Shown piece after piece: positions 17,046-26,700 of a DNA stretch of 61,729 nucleotides. Both the position numbers and the translations under genes were made by a program. The notes below the pieces were generated by a model. It did no database searches and was not told the DNA's origin. It saw nothing but the letters and a program-made list of their open reading frames with translations. The stretch's first letter is position 1, and the number at the start of each line of letters is the position of its first letter. Source of the stretch: GCA-020352575 sp964600365 (GTDB lineage: Bacteria; Actinomycetota; Acidimicrobiia; Spongiisociales; JAENVV01); NCBI GenBank assembly GCA_964600365.1, contig CAZRJG010000006.1:1-61729 (forward strand). Direction: 5' to 3'.

Positions 17046-17843
17046 CTATTCGGCGCTGACGACCGGGAGGCCGTCGGGCGGCGGTGGGGTGCTGAGTTGC
17101 GCGGTCATGCCCCCATCGACGTAGAGGACCTGACCGGTGACATAGGCGGCGTCATCGGACGCGAGGAAGGCAGCGGCACCGGCGATGTCGTCCACCGTGC
17201 CGTGGCGCTGGAGCGGGACGCTAGAGGCGACCGACCGGTACTTCGGGGTGTCTTTGCCGTCGGTCCGCCAGGTGTGGGTGAGGCCGGGTCCGATGGCGTT
17301 CACCCGGATGCCGTACTTGCCGAGGTCCACCGCCATGGTGACGGTGAGGGCATTCATCGCCCCCTTTGTGACGTCGTACGGGAAGCCCGCGCGATGGGCG
17401 CGAAGGGCACCGACCGACGAGATGTGGATGACACTCCCGCCGCCGGCGTCGCGCATGCGACGGGCAGCGCGCTGGCTCATGCGGTACGGACCGAGCAGGT
17501 TCACGGCGACCTGCTCTTCGAGGAGTTCCTCGTGTTCTGCGAGGAACTCCACCTGGCGCATACTTGCGGCGTTGTTCACGAGCACGTCGATGCCCCCGAG
17601 ATCCGTGTCGACGCTCTCGAAGAGCCGGTCGATGTCGGCGATCGCACTCGTGTCGGCGACGACGCCGAGAGCCCGTCCGGTGGCGGCGTGGGTCTCGAGG
17701 AAGGCCTCGATGGCCTCTTCGTGGCGGTCGGCGACGAGGACCCGCATGCCCTCGGCGAGGAACCGCCGGGCGATCCCCTCACCGATCCCCCGAGCTCCCC
17801 CGGTGACGACGGCGGTCCGTCCGGCGAGGTCGGCGTGGGTCAT
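17046..17843 (-). CDS. Short-chain dehydrogenase/reductase, predicted sugar dehydrogenase
   Basis: This is a 265-residue classical SDR with the nucleotide motif TGGARGIG (14-21), NNAAS (90-94), catalytic Ser142/143, Tyr156 and Lys160 (YDVTK). The start at 17843 overlaps the dehydratase stop. The position between a sugar-acid dehydratase and a lactonase suggests oxidation of an aldose such as glucose to its lactone. A fructuronate/mannonate oxidoreductase role is the main alternative, since SDRs also pair with ManD enzymes. The cofactor specificity cannot be read safely. Confidence 0.8.
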   Translation of the reverse strand: MTHADLAGRTAVVTGGARGIGEGIARRFLAEGMRVLVADRHEEAIEAFLETHAATGRALGVVADTSAIADIDRLFESVDTDLGGIDVLVNNAASMRQVEFLAEHEELLEEQVAVNLLGPYRMSQRAARRMRDAGGGSVIHISSVGALRAHRAGFPYDVTKGAMNALTVTMAVDLGKYGIRVNAIGPGLTHTWRTDGKDTPKYRSVASSVPLQRHGTVDDIAGAAAFLASDDAAYVTGQVLYVDGGMTAQLSTPPPPDGLPVVSAE

Positions 17844-19045
17844 GGGCGCGCCGGGCTTCCGTCGGGGAGGCGGGCCTGGGTCCACTCCTCCACGACGTCA
17901 CCACACGGGTACGCCGCGGCGAGCTCCTCGTCCACATCGATGCCTAGCCCTGGGGCGTCGTTCGGGTAGAGGTAGCCGTCGCGCACCTCGGGCGTGCCGG
18001 GGAACATCTCGTACTCCACCTCGTTGGGCCGGTACCACTCGTGGACGCCGAAGTTGGGGGCCCACACACCGAGGTGGAGGTTGGCCGCATGGCCCACCGG
18101 GGAGGTGTCGCTCGGACCGTGCCACGCGGTGCGGACGCCGAACGTGTCGGCGAGGATCGCTGCATTGCGTGCGGGCGTGAGCCCACCAATCTGGCTGATG
18201 TGCATGCGGATGAAGTCGATGAGGCGCTCGGTCACGAGCCCCCTCCATTCATGGGGGTTGTTGAACAGCTCGCCCATGGCGAGCGGCGTTGCGCTCTGGG
18301 CCCTGACGTGGGCGAACCACTCGATGTCCTCGGGGGCGAGGAGGTCCTCGAGGAAGAAGAGCCGGTAGGGCTCCAGGTCCTTGGCGAAGCGCACGGCGTC
18401 GATTGGGTGGAGGCGCTCGTGCACGTCGTGGAGCAACTCGACGTCGTCGCCGAGCTCCGACCGCACGTGGTCGATCATCTCGAGGGTCGAGCGGTAGTAC
18501 CGCACCGGGTCGAAGTAGGCCCCGGGTGGAGAGCCGTCGGGCGCCCGGTCGGATGCGTCGGCACCCCCGTAGCCACCCATCTGGATGCGGATGTGTCGGT
18601 ACCCCTCCTCGACGAAGCCCCGTGCCATGTCGAGCACCTCGGCGTTGTCACGGCCGTGGGCGTGGGTATACACCGCCGCGGCCTCGCGGACCTTGCCGCC
18701 GAGCAACTCGTACACCGGCATGCCCGCCCGCTTGCCCTTGATGTCCCAGAGCGCCTGGTCGACGCCTGAGATCGCGTTGTTCATGACGGGGCCGTTGCGC
18801 CAGTAGGCGTGGACCATGGCCATGCGCCATGTCTCCTCGATCCGGTCGACGTCGCGACCGACGAGGAACGGCTCCAGGTGGCGTTGGATCGCCGCCTCGA
18901 CGGCGAAGATCCCCTGCGTGAAGGTGGCGCAACCGACCCCGTACAGGCCGGGTTCGGAGGTGAGCACCTTCACCACGGCGAGGCGCGACGATCCCGGTTG
19001 GGTGAGGATCGCCCGCACCCCGGTGATCGTGACCGGGGACGCCAT
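17840..19045 (-). CDS. Enolase-superfamily sugar-acid dehydratase (ManD/RspA family)
   Basis: This 401-residue protein aligns in length and motifs with D-mannonate dehydratase. The metal ligands are visible as Asp207, Glu233 and Glu259, with His209 in DVHERL, His309 in WHGPSDTSPVGHA, and Glu336 in HEWYRP. The family converts mannonate, and in some members gluconate, to 2-keto-3-deoxygluconate. With a lactonase and KDG kinase next to it, gluconate is a realistic substrate here. The start at 19045 is fixed by the family N-terminus. As read, the permease upstream runs on into this gene in another frame (see that entry). Confidence 0.85.
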   Translation of the reverse strand: MASPVTITGVRAILTQPGSSRLAVVKVLTSEPGLYGVGCATFTQGIFAVEAAIQRHLEPFLVGRDVDRIEETWRMAMVHAYWRNGPVMNNAISGVDQALWDIKGKRAGMPVYELLGGKVREAAAVYTHAHGRDNAEVLDMARGFVEEGYRHIRIQMGGYGGADASDRAPDGSPPGAYFDPVRYYRSTLEMIDHVRSELGDDVELLHDVHERLHPIDAVRFAKDLEPYRLFFLEDLLAPEDIEWFAHVRAQSATPLAMGELFNNPHEWRGLVTERLIDFIRMHISQIGGLTPARNAAILADTFGVRTAWHGPSDTSPVGHAANLHLGVWAPNFGVHEWYRPNEVEYEMFPGTPEVRDGYLYPNDAPGLGIDVDEELAAAYPCGDVVEEWTQARLPDGSPARP

Positions 19046-20048
19046 GGTCAGATGGGGGTTCCCCGGCGTGCCGCGCCGGGGAACCCCGATCCTGCGGGGA
19101 CGTTCCGGACGGAGGAGAACCGGATCGCCGCGTGGGGGTTGGATCGTCGGCCCAACGCCAGCGCACCTTGACAGAGCCGGCGGTGAGGCCGGAGATGATG
19201 TAGCGCTGGAGCATGAGGAACAGGATGAGCATCGGCACCATCAGCATGAGCACCGCGGCCGCTAGCGCCGGCCAGTCGGAGCCGTACACCCCCTGGAACA
19301 CGATGAGTCCCCTGGTGATCGGGTAGAGGTCGTCGTTCGTCAGGTAGATCGTCGGCAGCACGATCTGGTTCCAGATCCCGATGGCGTGAAGGATGAACAC
19401 CGTGGCCACCGCAGGGCGGATGAGGGGGAAGATCACCTGGAAGACGAACCGCAGGTACCCGCACCCATCCACCGCCGCGGACTCGTCGAGTTCCTTCGGG
19501 ATCGACTTGATGTAGTTCACGAGGATGATCATCCCGATCGGGTTGATGAGGAACAGGAAGATGTACCCGGTCCGTGAGTTGTACAAGCCCAGGTTGAGGA
19601 TCAACTGGAACTGGGGGATGAGCGCAGGCGGCAGGAATAACGCCACGACGTACAGGGTGAGCAGGGCGTTCGAGCCCTTGAAGTACCCTCGGGCGATGGG
19701 GAACGCCACGAACAGGGCCGTCACGACCATGATCACCGTGGCGGTGAACGCGTAGAGCGCCGTGTTCGCAAGGTACGTCGGGAAGTTCGCGAGTTCCCAC
19801 GCCTTGACGAAGTTGTCGAACTGCCACGTCTCCGGCAGCCCAACCGGGTTCTTGAAGAACTCGGAGAGCGGCTTGAAGGACGTGAGCACGAGCATCGCGA
19901 TGGGCCAGAGGTAGGCCACTGCCATGACCAGCAGGACGATGTAGGAGAGAACGGACGCCAGCCGAGAACGGTTCGTTGAGCTGCCGAGGACCCGTTCCCT
20001 GAACGTCATGTCCGGGCCGACCATGGCGAGGCGGTCTTCGACGCTCAT
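18648..20048 (-). CDS. ABC sugar permease, MalG type, with an abnormal 3' extension
   Basis: This is the inner-membrane importer subunit, with six helices and the EAA loop (KSIPKELDESAAVDGCGYLRF). A normal MalG-type end (SGLTAGSVK, residue 294, near 19167) is passed without a stop. As read, the frame continues 172 more codons and overlaps the dehydratase gene by about 400 bases. Adding one C to the run of five at 19134-19138 would move translation to a frame that ends with TGA at 19048-19050, two bases before the dehydratase ATG. A sequence error or recent frameshift is therefore likely. The start ATG overlaps the MalF stop. Confidence 0.7.
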   Translation of the reverse strand: MSVEDRLAMVGPDMTFRERVLGSSTNRSRLASVLSYIVLLVMAVAYLWPIAMLVLTSFKPLSEFFKNPVGLPETWQFDNFVKAWELANFPTYLANTALYAFTATVIMVVTALFVAFPIARGYFKGSNALLTLYVVALFLPPALIPQFQLILNLGLYNSRTGYIFLFLINPIGMIILVNYIKSIPKELDESAAVDGCGYLRFVFQVIFPLIRPAVATVFILHAIGIWNQIVLPTIYLTNDDLYPITRGLIVFQGVYGSDWPALAAAVLMLMVPMLILFLMLQRYIISGLTAGSVKVRWRWADDPTPTRRSGSPPSGTSPQDRGSPARHAGEPPSDHGVPGHDHRGAGDPHPTGIVAPRRGEGAHLRTRPVRGRLRHLHAGDLRRRGGDPTPPGAVPRRSRRRPDRGDMAHGHGPRLLAQRPRHEQRDLRRRPGALGHQGQAGGHAGVRVARRQGPRGRGGVYPRPRP

Positions 20049-21016
20049 CCGAGGAACTTCCTTTCACGGTATGCAACGAGTTTGTTGGCCGACATGCCGA
20101 TGATGAGGACCAGGAAGAAGAGCACGATCGATGCCGCGGAGGCAAAGCCCTGCCGGAAGGCATTCGACGTGGATCCCGACGTCTGGCCGAACCCCTGCGC
20201 GAACACGAGGTAGCCGAGCACCTGTGTGCCGGTCTTGTACCCGGTGAGCACCAAGAACAACTCCCAGGCCTGCAGGGACCCGATGATGTTGAGGAGGAAG
20301 TTCGTGTTGATCGCCGGGGTCAGCTGCGGCCACGTGATGTCCCGGAACAGGGCCCATCCGCCGGCACCGTCGATCCTGGCGGCCTCGTACAGGCTCTCAT
20401 CGATGGTCTGCATGCCGGCGAGGAAGATGACCATGGTGATGCCGACGTTCGCCCAGATCTGGACGATGATCACCCAGGTGAACGCAGTGCCGGGGTCGCC
20501 AGCGAGGAACGTCGAAGACATCCCGAAGAACTCCATGACCTTTGCCATGGGTCCGGCAGCGGGGAGGAGGAAGAGCTTCCACATGAGGCCCTGGACAACG
20601 GCCCCGAGCATCACAGGCATGAAGAAGAGGGTCCTGAAGATGGCGCGGCCCTTGAGGGCGCGGTTCAGGATGAGGGCGATGATCAGACCCAGGGTGAACT
20701 GAATGAAGGTCACAAAGAAAGAGAACTGAAGCGTCCGCCACGTCGCTCCGAGGTTGTCACGGGCGATGGCGGAGTTGAACCTCCACTCCCCATTGACCCG
20801 CTGGATGCCGGTGAACTCCGAGTAATTGGAGAGGCCGATGAAGTCGGTCTGCGCGCCCTGGATACCGGTCTCGTTCGTGAAGGAGTACACGGTCGTGGCC
20901 AGCGACGGGCCGATCGCTATGACGAGGTAGAGAAGGATGCCGGGGAGCAGGTACACGAGCGGCATCCAGCGCCGACTCTGCCCTCCGAAAAGGTAGTTCT
21001 TGCTCATCACCGCCAT
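20045..21016 (-). CDS. ABC sugar permease, MalF type
   Basis: This is a 323-residue membrane subunit with about six helices. A short N-terminal arm and first helix (WMPLVYLLPGILLYLVIAI) are followed by a periplasmic-side loop and the cytoplasmic EAA motif ESLYEAARIDGAGGWALFRDITWP. It pairs with the MalG-type protein downstream (ATGA overlap) and the lipoprotein upstream to import an oligosaccharide. No ATP-binding subunit is encoded in the locus; a shared MsiK-like ATPase elsewhere is the usual arrangement in actinobacteria. Confidence 0.85.
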   Translation of the reverse strand: MAVMSKNYLFGGQSRRWMPLVYLLPGILLYLVIAIGPSLATTVYSFTNETGIQGAQTDFIGLSNYSEFTGIQRVNGEWRFNSAIARDNLGATWRTLQFSFFVTFIQFTLGLIIALILNRALKGRAIFRTLFFMPVMLGAVVQGLMWKLFLLPAAGPMAKVMEFFGMSSTFLAGDPGTAFTWVIIVQIWANVGITMVIFLAGMQTIDESLYEAARIDGAGGWALFRDITWPQLTPAINTNFLLNIIGSLQAWELFLVLTGYKTGTQVLGYLVFAQGFGQTSGSTSNAFRQGFASAASIVLFFLVLIIGMSANKLVAYRERKFLG

Positions 21017-21051
21017 GGGTGGGCTCCTCCTCCCGTGCGCTTCACATGTGT

Positions 21052-21081
21052 GTGGGGCGGGCCCTTCCGGACCCGCCCCAC
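21052..21081 (-). terminator. Strong hairpin between binding-protein and permease genes
   Basis: GTGGGGCGGG and CCCGCCCCAC form a perfect 10-bp stem around a 10-base loop, 18 bases after the binding-protein stop and 35 bases before the MalF start. There is no U-run. Such hairpins in ABC operons usually stabilise the upstream mRNA or cause partial termination, giving more binding protein than permease. Confidence 0.6.
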
Positions 21082-21099
21082 GCTTTCTTGTCGACTTGG

Positions 21100-22509
21100 T
21101 TAACCGCCGAGGCCAGCTTCGAGGTCGGCCTGCGTCAGGGCTGCGAGCTCTGCCGGGTCGGTGAACTCACCGAACGGTGCGAACTGCGAAGCAGCGATCG
21201 AACCGTTCGAGTACTGGCCGGCGCCGGTTGGGCCAACCCAGTACTGCTCGAACCCAACCTGGAACGTCCCCATGAGATCGGCAACGTCCTGACCGAGCGG
21301 GGTGTCGAGCACCGCCGTCGGCTGCGTCGGCAGGAAGCCGACCGCATCCACGAAGGCCTGGTAGTTGTCCGGCTCGGAGAACATGGAGACATACGCAACC
21401 GCAGCGTCCTTGTTCGTGGAACCTTCGGCGATCGCCCAACCCTGGTCGTACTTGCCGAACAGGAACTGGTTGTCAGCGGGATCGCTGCTACCCGGGAACG
21501 GGATGTAGGTCCATTCGAAGTCAGCACCATCCTCGACGGGCGGTGCCTGCCAGTTGCCGGTCGGCATGTAGGCGATGTCGCCGGCGACCCAGCGGGCCGG
21601 GGCGGCATCGTGACCGAGACCAGCGGACTCGGGATCGAGCAGCTCGCTCGTGTAGGTCTGGAGACGGGTGAAGTACTCCACGCCCTGTGCATCGTCCCAG
21701 GTGGCTCCACCGGTCCAGAGGGCCTCAACGAAGCCGGCCTGGTCCGGGTAGAAGGAACCGAAGAGACCGTACGCACCGACGAAGATCGGCCAACCGTCGG
21801 CACCACCGACGATCATGCACTTGTAGCCCTCGGCCTTGACGGTGTCACAGGAGGAGACGAGCTCTTCCCAGGTCGTGGGGGTCTCGACGCCTGCGTTCGC
21901 GAGGAGCGTCTCGTTGACGAACATGCCCGAGTAGGTCACACGACCGAGGTTCACGCAGTAGACGCCACCGGCGTAGGAGCAGGCGCCATCAATGGAGGCC
22001 TGGTCGTAGTTGCCGACGAAGTCCTGGCCACCCAGGTCCATGAGGAGGCCGGCGTCGATGAGGGTCTGCCAATTCGGCGGGTTCGCGCCGGACATGTAGT
22101 CCGCCACCGGGTTGGCGAAGCCGAAGATGTCGATGACATCGATGTCACCCGCGGTGAGACGGGTCTGGGTGACCGTGGCGAGGTCGCCGGTGCCCACGAC
22201 GGACATGTCCACCTCGACGCCGGTGGCGTCGGTGAACTTGGCGTTGAACTCCTCCATGAACTCCACCATCGGCGGGTTCTGGTGTACGAGCACCGTGATG
22301 GTGCCGTCGAGTTCCGCGGCGGGAGCCTCGGTGTCGGCGGGGGCGTCGGTGTCGGCGGGGGCCTCGGTGTCGGCCGGGGCCTCGGTCGCTGCAGGGGCCT
22401 CGGTGTCAGCCGGGGCTTCCGTCGTGTCTGCGCTGTCGCCGGCACATGCCGCGGCGATGAGCGAGAGCACGAGCAGGAGGCCGATCAGCTTCCTTCCTTT
22501 GCTTCTCAC
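21100..22509 (-). CDS. ABC sugar-binding lipoprotein (extracellular solute-binding family 1)
   Basis: This is a 469-residue substrate-binding protein. The GTG start at 22509 follows AAGGAG by seven bases. The signal ends in the lipobox IAAAC (Cys22). A linker of hexapeptide repeats (ADTEAP and variants, residues 28-63) precedes the bilobed binding domain (ITVLVHQNPPMVEFMEEF onwards), which carries many aromatic residues typical of oligosaccharide binding. It is the first gene of the minus-strand glucan operon and is directly controlled by the palindromic operators upstream. Ligands such as laminari- or cello-oligosaccharides are inferred from context. Confidence 0.85.
   Translation of the reverse strand: MRSKGRKLIGLLLVLSLIAAACAGDSADTTEAPADTEAPAATEAPADTEAPADTDAPADTEAPAAELDGTITVLVHQNPPMVEFMEEFNAKFTDATGVEVDMSVVGTGDLATVTQTRLTAGDIDVIDIFGFANPVADYMSGANPPNWQTLIDAGLLMDLGGQDFVGNYDQASIDGACSYAGGVYCVNLGRVTYSGMFVNETLLANAGVETPTTWEELVSSCDTVKAEGYKCMIVGGADGWPIFVGAYGLFGSFYPDQAGFVEALWTGGATWDDAQGVEYFTRLQTYTSELLDPESAGLGHDAAPARWVAGDIAYMPTGNWQAPPVEDGADFEWTYIPFPGSSDPADNQFLFGKYDQGWAIAEGSTNKDAAVAYVSMFSEPDNYQAFVDAVGFLPTQPTAVLDTPLGQDVADLMGTFQVGFEQYWVGPTGAGQYSNGSIAASQFAPFGEFTDPAELAALTQADLEAGLGG
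22321..22428 (-). repeat. 18-bp tandem repeat encoding an ADTEAP linker
   Basis: Five full copies and one partial copy of an 18-base unit encode ADTEAP, AATEAP, ADTEAP, ADTDAP and ADTEAP just after the lipid-anchored cysteine of the binding protein. It forms a flexible acidic spacer between the membrane and the binding domain. The copy number is likely to vary between strains. Confidence 0.7.
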
Positions 22510-22581
22510 TATGAGTCTCCTTGTAGGGATCTGAGGGTCCGATCCAAGCCCTGAGTGGCCCGCCCGAATCGCCTCCGTGTT

Positions 22582-22595
22582 TGGGAGCGTTCCCA
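22582..22595. promoter_or_regulatory. CelR/CebR-type operator O1 (TGGGAGCGTTCCCA)
   Basis: This 14-bp palindrome has one mismatch to the perfect copy nearby. It is centred 23 bp, about two helical turns, from O2 and lies inside the transcript leader of the binding-protein gene. It has the central CG typical of LacI-family sites. Confidence 0.8.
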
Positions 22596-22604
22596 GCACT
22601 TGTC

Positions 22605-22618
22605 TGGGAGCGCTCCCA
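22605..22618. promoter_or_regulatory. CelR/CebR-type operator O2 (TGGGAGCGCTCCCA)
   Basis: This perfect 14-bp palindrome is identical to the consensus known for the actinobacterial cellulose/cellobiose regulators CelR and CebR. It begins three bases after the -10 hexamer of the minus-strand promoter, so a bound repressor would cover the transcription start. Confidence 0.85.
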
Positions 22619-22621
22619 CGC

Positions 22622-22651
22622 AATATACTCCTCACCCGGAAGAACCGTCAA
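22622..22651 (-). promoter_or_regulatory. Sigma-70-like promoter of the sugar-uptake operon
   Basis: On the minus strand TTGACG (22646-22651) is separated by 18 bases from TATATT (22622-22627). The predicted start of transcription falls within operator O2, about 105 bases before the GTG of the binding-protein gene. Confidence 0.7.
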
Positions 22652-22693
22652 GGACGGGTCCTTCCTGAACACTAAAGTGGTGGTTGCTCCGTC

Positions 22694-22707
22694 AAGGAGC
22701 GCTCCCA
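22694..22707. promoter_or_regulatory. CelR/CebR-type operator O3 (AAGGAGCGCTCCCA)
   Basis: This copy of the 14-bp operator has two mismatches at its left end. It ends 16 bases before the GTG start of the LacI-type regulator and is centred 89 bp from O2. It suggests autoregulation and possibly looping with O1/O2. Confidence 0.7.
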
Positions 22708-22723
22708 TAGACGAGGAGAAGGC

Positions 22724-23755
22724 GTGCAACTCACGTTGCAGGACATCGGACGGTTGGCAGGGGTCTCGCGCTCCACCGTGTCCCGCGTGATCAACGAGCA
22801 CGCCAGCGTCAGCCCCGACGTCCGCGCCCGAGTCCTCGAGGTGATCGAGCGCACCGGATACGCCCCGAACCTCGCCGCTCGGTCGCTCGTATCGGGGAGG
22901 AGTGGCGTCATTGGGCTCGTCATCCCGAGTCGCGTCCACTCCCTCTTCGAGGATCCCTACTTCTCGAGGTTGATCGGCGGCATCTCCTCGGCGGCCAACG
23001 AGAGCGGCAAGACGCTCTCACTCTTCCTCTTCCAGAACGAGGAGGAGGAAGCAGCCCTCTACCCCCGGGTCATCGCAAGTCGCTTCCTCGACGGCCTCAT
23101 CATCACCGCGACCCGCATGGCCGACCCCCTCGTTGCGCGCATCAACACCGACGAGGTACCCATCGTGATGGTCGGCCGACCCGACATCGACGGCATCAGC
23201 TACGTCGACGCCGACAACCGGGGAGGCGGACACCATGCCGCAACCCACCTCGCTGACCTTGGGCACCAACGCATCGGCCTCATCGCCGCTCCCGCCAACA
23301 CCACGGCGGGCCTCGATCGGACGAATGGATTCATCGAGGGGCTCGCCACCAGGGGTCGAGCGCTCCATCCTTCGCTGCGCGCCGAGGGTGACTTCAGTGC
23401 AGCAAGCGGGTACGCGGCAATGCAGCAGCTCATCCCCAACAGCCCCGACGCCGTGTTCGTCGCCTCGGACACCATGGCGATCGGTGCGCTCCGGTTACTC
23501 AGGGAGCGCGGGATCAGGGTCCCCGAGGATGTCGCCGTGATGGGATTCGACGGACTCGCGCCCTCGACAGCCACATCGCCACGCCTCACCACCATGCACC
23601 AGCCCGTGGCGGACACGGGACGGCGCGCCGTCCGGATCCTCGACGGACTCGTGAACGGGACGCTGCGGAGTCCAGTCATAGAGATCCTCCCCGTCGACCT
23701 CGTGGTGCGGGAGTCCTGTGGCACGAGCATCAGAACCACGACGGAGGCTCCCTGA
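22724..23755 (+). CDS. LacI-family transcriptional regulator (CebR/CelR-like by its operators)
   Basis: This is a 343-residue repressor. The helix-turn-helix is at residues 4-23 (LQDIGRLAGVSRSTVSRVIN), followed by the hinge helix SPDVRARVLEVIERTGYAPNLAARSL and a periplasmic-binding-like ligand domain from about residue 62 (VIGLVIPS onwards). The GTG start follows GAGGAGAAGG. It is transcribed divergently from the ABC operon and is first in the operon with the phosphorylase and GH3 enzyme (TGATG overlap). The nearby sites match the known CelR/CebR box, so it probably represses both arms until a beta-gluco-oligosaccharide binds. The inducer is inferred. Confidence 0.85.
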   Translation: MQLTLQDIGRLAGVSRSTVSRVINEHASVSPDVRARVLEVIERTGYAPNLAARSLVSGRSGVIGLVIPSRVHSLFEDPYFSRLIGGISSAANESGKTLSLFLFQNEEEEAALYPRVIASRFLDGLIITATRMADPLVARINTDEVPIVMVGRPDIDGISYVDADNRGGGHHAATHLADLGHQRIGLIAAPANTTAGLDRTNGFIEGLATRGRALHPSLRAEGDFSAASGYAAMQQLIPNSPDAVFVASDTMAIGALRLLRERGIRVPEDVAVMGFDGLAPSTATSPRLTTMHQPVADTGRRAVRILDGLVNGTLRSPVIEILPVDLVVRESCGTSIRTTTEAP

Positions 23756-26700
23756 TGACCGCTACCCCGCCGATCACCGCGACGTCGGGCGGCACCCTCG
23801 TCGAACTCGGTGGCACGTCGTGGTACCGCATCGATCGACTCGAGCGGATGGATCCCTTCCTGGTGAGCGTCATGTCGAACTCGGACCTGTGGCTCTTCGC
23901 CTCGAGTGCAGGATCGCTCACCCTCGGGCGCGTCGACGCCGACAACTCCCTCCTCCCCTATGAGACCGACGATCGCCTCCATCGTTCGGCCGGCATCACG
24001 GGCCCAGTGACCGTGATCACCCGTGGCGAAGATGCTGACCGGGGTGTGTGGCGACCATTCGGCGCAGACGTCAACCCGTCCGCTCGCCGGGCGCTTGCGA
24101 AGTCGACGCTCGGCAACCAGCTCTTCTTCGAGGAAACCCATGACGGGTGGGGCCTCACCTTCAGGGTGACCTGGTCCCCCGCCCCCCACTACGGGTGGGT
24201 GCGGACAGTCGAACTCATCGACGAGTCGGGCGCCGGGCAACGGATTCGCGTCCTCGATGGGCTCATTGACGTGATGCCGTCGGGCATCGGATCCGCGTTC
24301 GAGTCAGCCATGTCGAACCTCGCCGATGCGTACAAGCGCGCCGAGACGGGGCGATGGGGAAGCGCGGCGATCTACACCCTCGAATCGAGGATCACCGACA
24401 CCGCGCAGCCCGCTGAGTCACTCTCGGCTAATGTCGTCTGGAGCTTCGGCGACGCTCCCTCCGAACTGCTCCTCGACGAACGGGCAGTCCGCGCCGAGGT
24501 GGAGGGGAGGGCATGGCCAGCCACCGGCCTGCTCTTCGGACGCCGGGGCTCCTATCTCCGCAGGGGCGAGGTGGTGGTGCCCCCGAGCGGCACGACGTCG
24601 TGGTCACTCGTCGGGGACACCGGCCTCGACCACGCCCGCGTCCTCGATTCCGTGGCCGCCGCCCAGCATCCAGGCGCATCTGACCTCGTCGGGAACGATG
24701 TCAGGGAGGGGACGGCGCAACTCCGCCGGTTCCTGACCGGCTCCGACGGCTTCCAGTCCACCGGTGATCCCGTTGCCGACGCACATCACCTCTCGAACGT
24801 GATGTCCAACTCGATGCGGGGCGGCCTGCTCCCCTATGGCATGTCCCTGCCCATCGACGGGTTCATCGACCATCTCGCGACGTGGAACCTCCCCGCGTTC
24901 AGGGCCTACGCCGACACGATCGAGGCGTGGGGTGACGAGTGCACCCTCGCCGAGTTGCACGGCTACGCCCGTTCGACGGGCGATGTTGATCTCGAGCGCC
25001 TCGTCCTCGAGTACCTCCCCCTCGCGTTCTCGCGCCGGCACGGCGATCCGAGTCGACCCTGGAACCGCTTCTCCATCCGGGTCAGCGACGAGTCCGGAGA
25101 CGAGGTGTTCGGCTACCAGGGCAACTGGCGTGACATCTTCCAGAACTGGGAGGCCCTCCTCCTCTCGCACCCGGGCTTCGCGTCACATGCCGTGGCCAAG
25201 TTCGTCAATGCCTCGACGCTCGACGGGCACAACCCGTATCGGATCACCCAGGAGGGCGTCGACTGGGAGGTGCCCGATCCCCATGACCCGTGGGCGCACA
25301 TCGGATACTGGGGCGACCACCAGGTGGTGTACCTCCACCGACTACTCGACCTGTGGGACCGCTTCGACCCGGGGGACATCGACCAGTGGTTGGCGAAGAG
25401 GGTGTTCGTCTACGCCGACGTCCCCTACACGCTCGCCGGCCATGACGCCATGCTCGCCGATCCCCGTGAGACGATCACCTTCGACGAGCGGCGGGCCGCC
25501 GCGGTCGACTCCCGCGTGGCGTCGATCGGCTCCGACGGGAGGCTCGTCGTCGACACCGAAGGGGAGATCGTGCGTGTCGGGCTGCTCGAGAAACTCCTCG
25601 TACCCGCCCTTGCCAAGCTCACCGCGCTCGTCCCGGGCGGAGGCATCTGGCTGAACACCCAGCGCCCCGAATGGAACGATGCGAACAACGCCCTCGCCGG
25701 CTACGGCCTGTCGATGGTGACGCTCTACCACCTCAACTCCTACCTCGGCACGCTGCGCCGACTCATCGAGCGACACGGAGCCGGCGCGACCCTCTCGGGC
25801 GCCGTCGCCGGATGGTTCGGCGACCTCCGTGCGGCACTCGACCACGCCGCCCCCGCCATCGCTGCGACCGACGACCAGGCGAGGCGCTCCATGCTCGATC
25901 GGCTGGGACGCGCCGGTGAGGCGTATCGAACCGCTGCACTGGCCGGCTTCGACACCTCAGAGGTCGCCATCGAGACCGACGCCCTCCTCTCATTCCTCGA
26001 CTCGGCTCTCGCCCACCTCTCGGCTGCGATCGGGACCGCGAAACGCAGGGACGGGCTGTACGACGCCTACAACCTCGTGTCGTTCCCCGACGAGGCATCC
26101 GCACGGGTCTCCCGCCTCGGGCCGATGCTCGAGGGTCAGGTGGCGGTGCTCTCCTCGGGAGCCCTCGATCCACGGGCGTCCCTCGCAGTCGTGGAGGCGC
26201 TCTTCTCGTCCGGCATGTACCGGCCCGATCAGAACTCCTTCATGCTGTACCCGGTCAAGGAGCTCCCACGATTCCTCGACAAGAACACCGTGCGCAACGG
26301 GGGCCTGGCACCTCTCGCCGACCGCCTCGCTGGAGCAGGGATCATCGTGCGGGACGCCGACGGCGGGATCCACTTCACCCCTCCCATGGAGAACGCCGGT
26401 TCCCTTGGACGGGCGCTCACACGCGCCCGGTTCTCCGCAGCCGAGCAGTCGCTCGTGCAGGATGCCTACGAGGCCACGTTCGACCACCACTCCTTCACGG
26501 GGCGCTCCGGATCGATGTACGGGTACGAAGGGATCGGTTCGATCTTCTGGCACATGGTCGGCAAGCTCCTCGTCGCAGTGCAGGAGACGTGCCTCACCGC
26601 ACGTGAGGTCACCGACCCGGTGGCATGCAGCCGGCTCGGGGAGATGTACCTGCGGGTCCGCGACGGCCTCGGCTTCCGCAAGGACCCGGCCACGTTCGGT

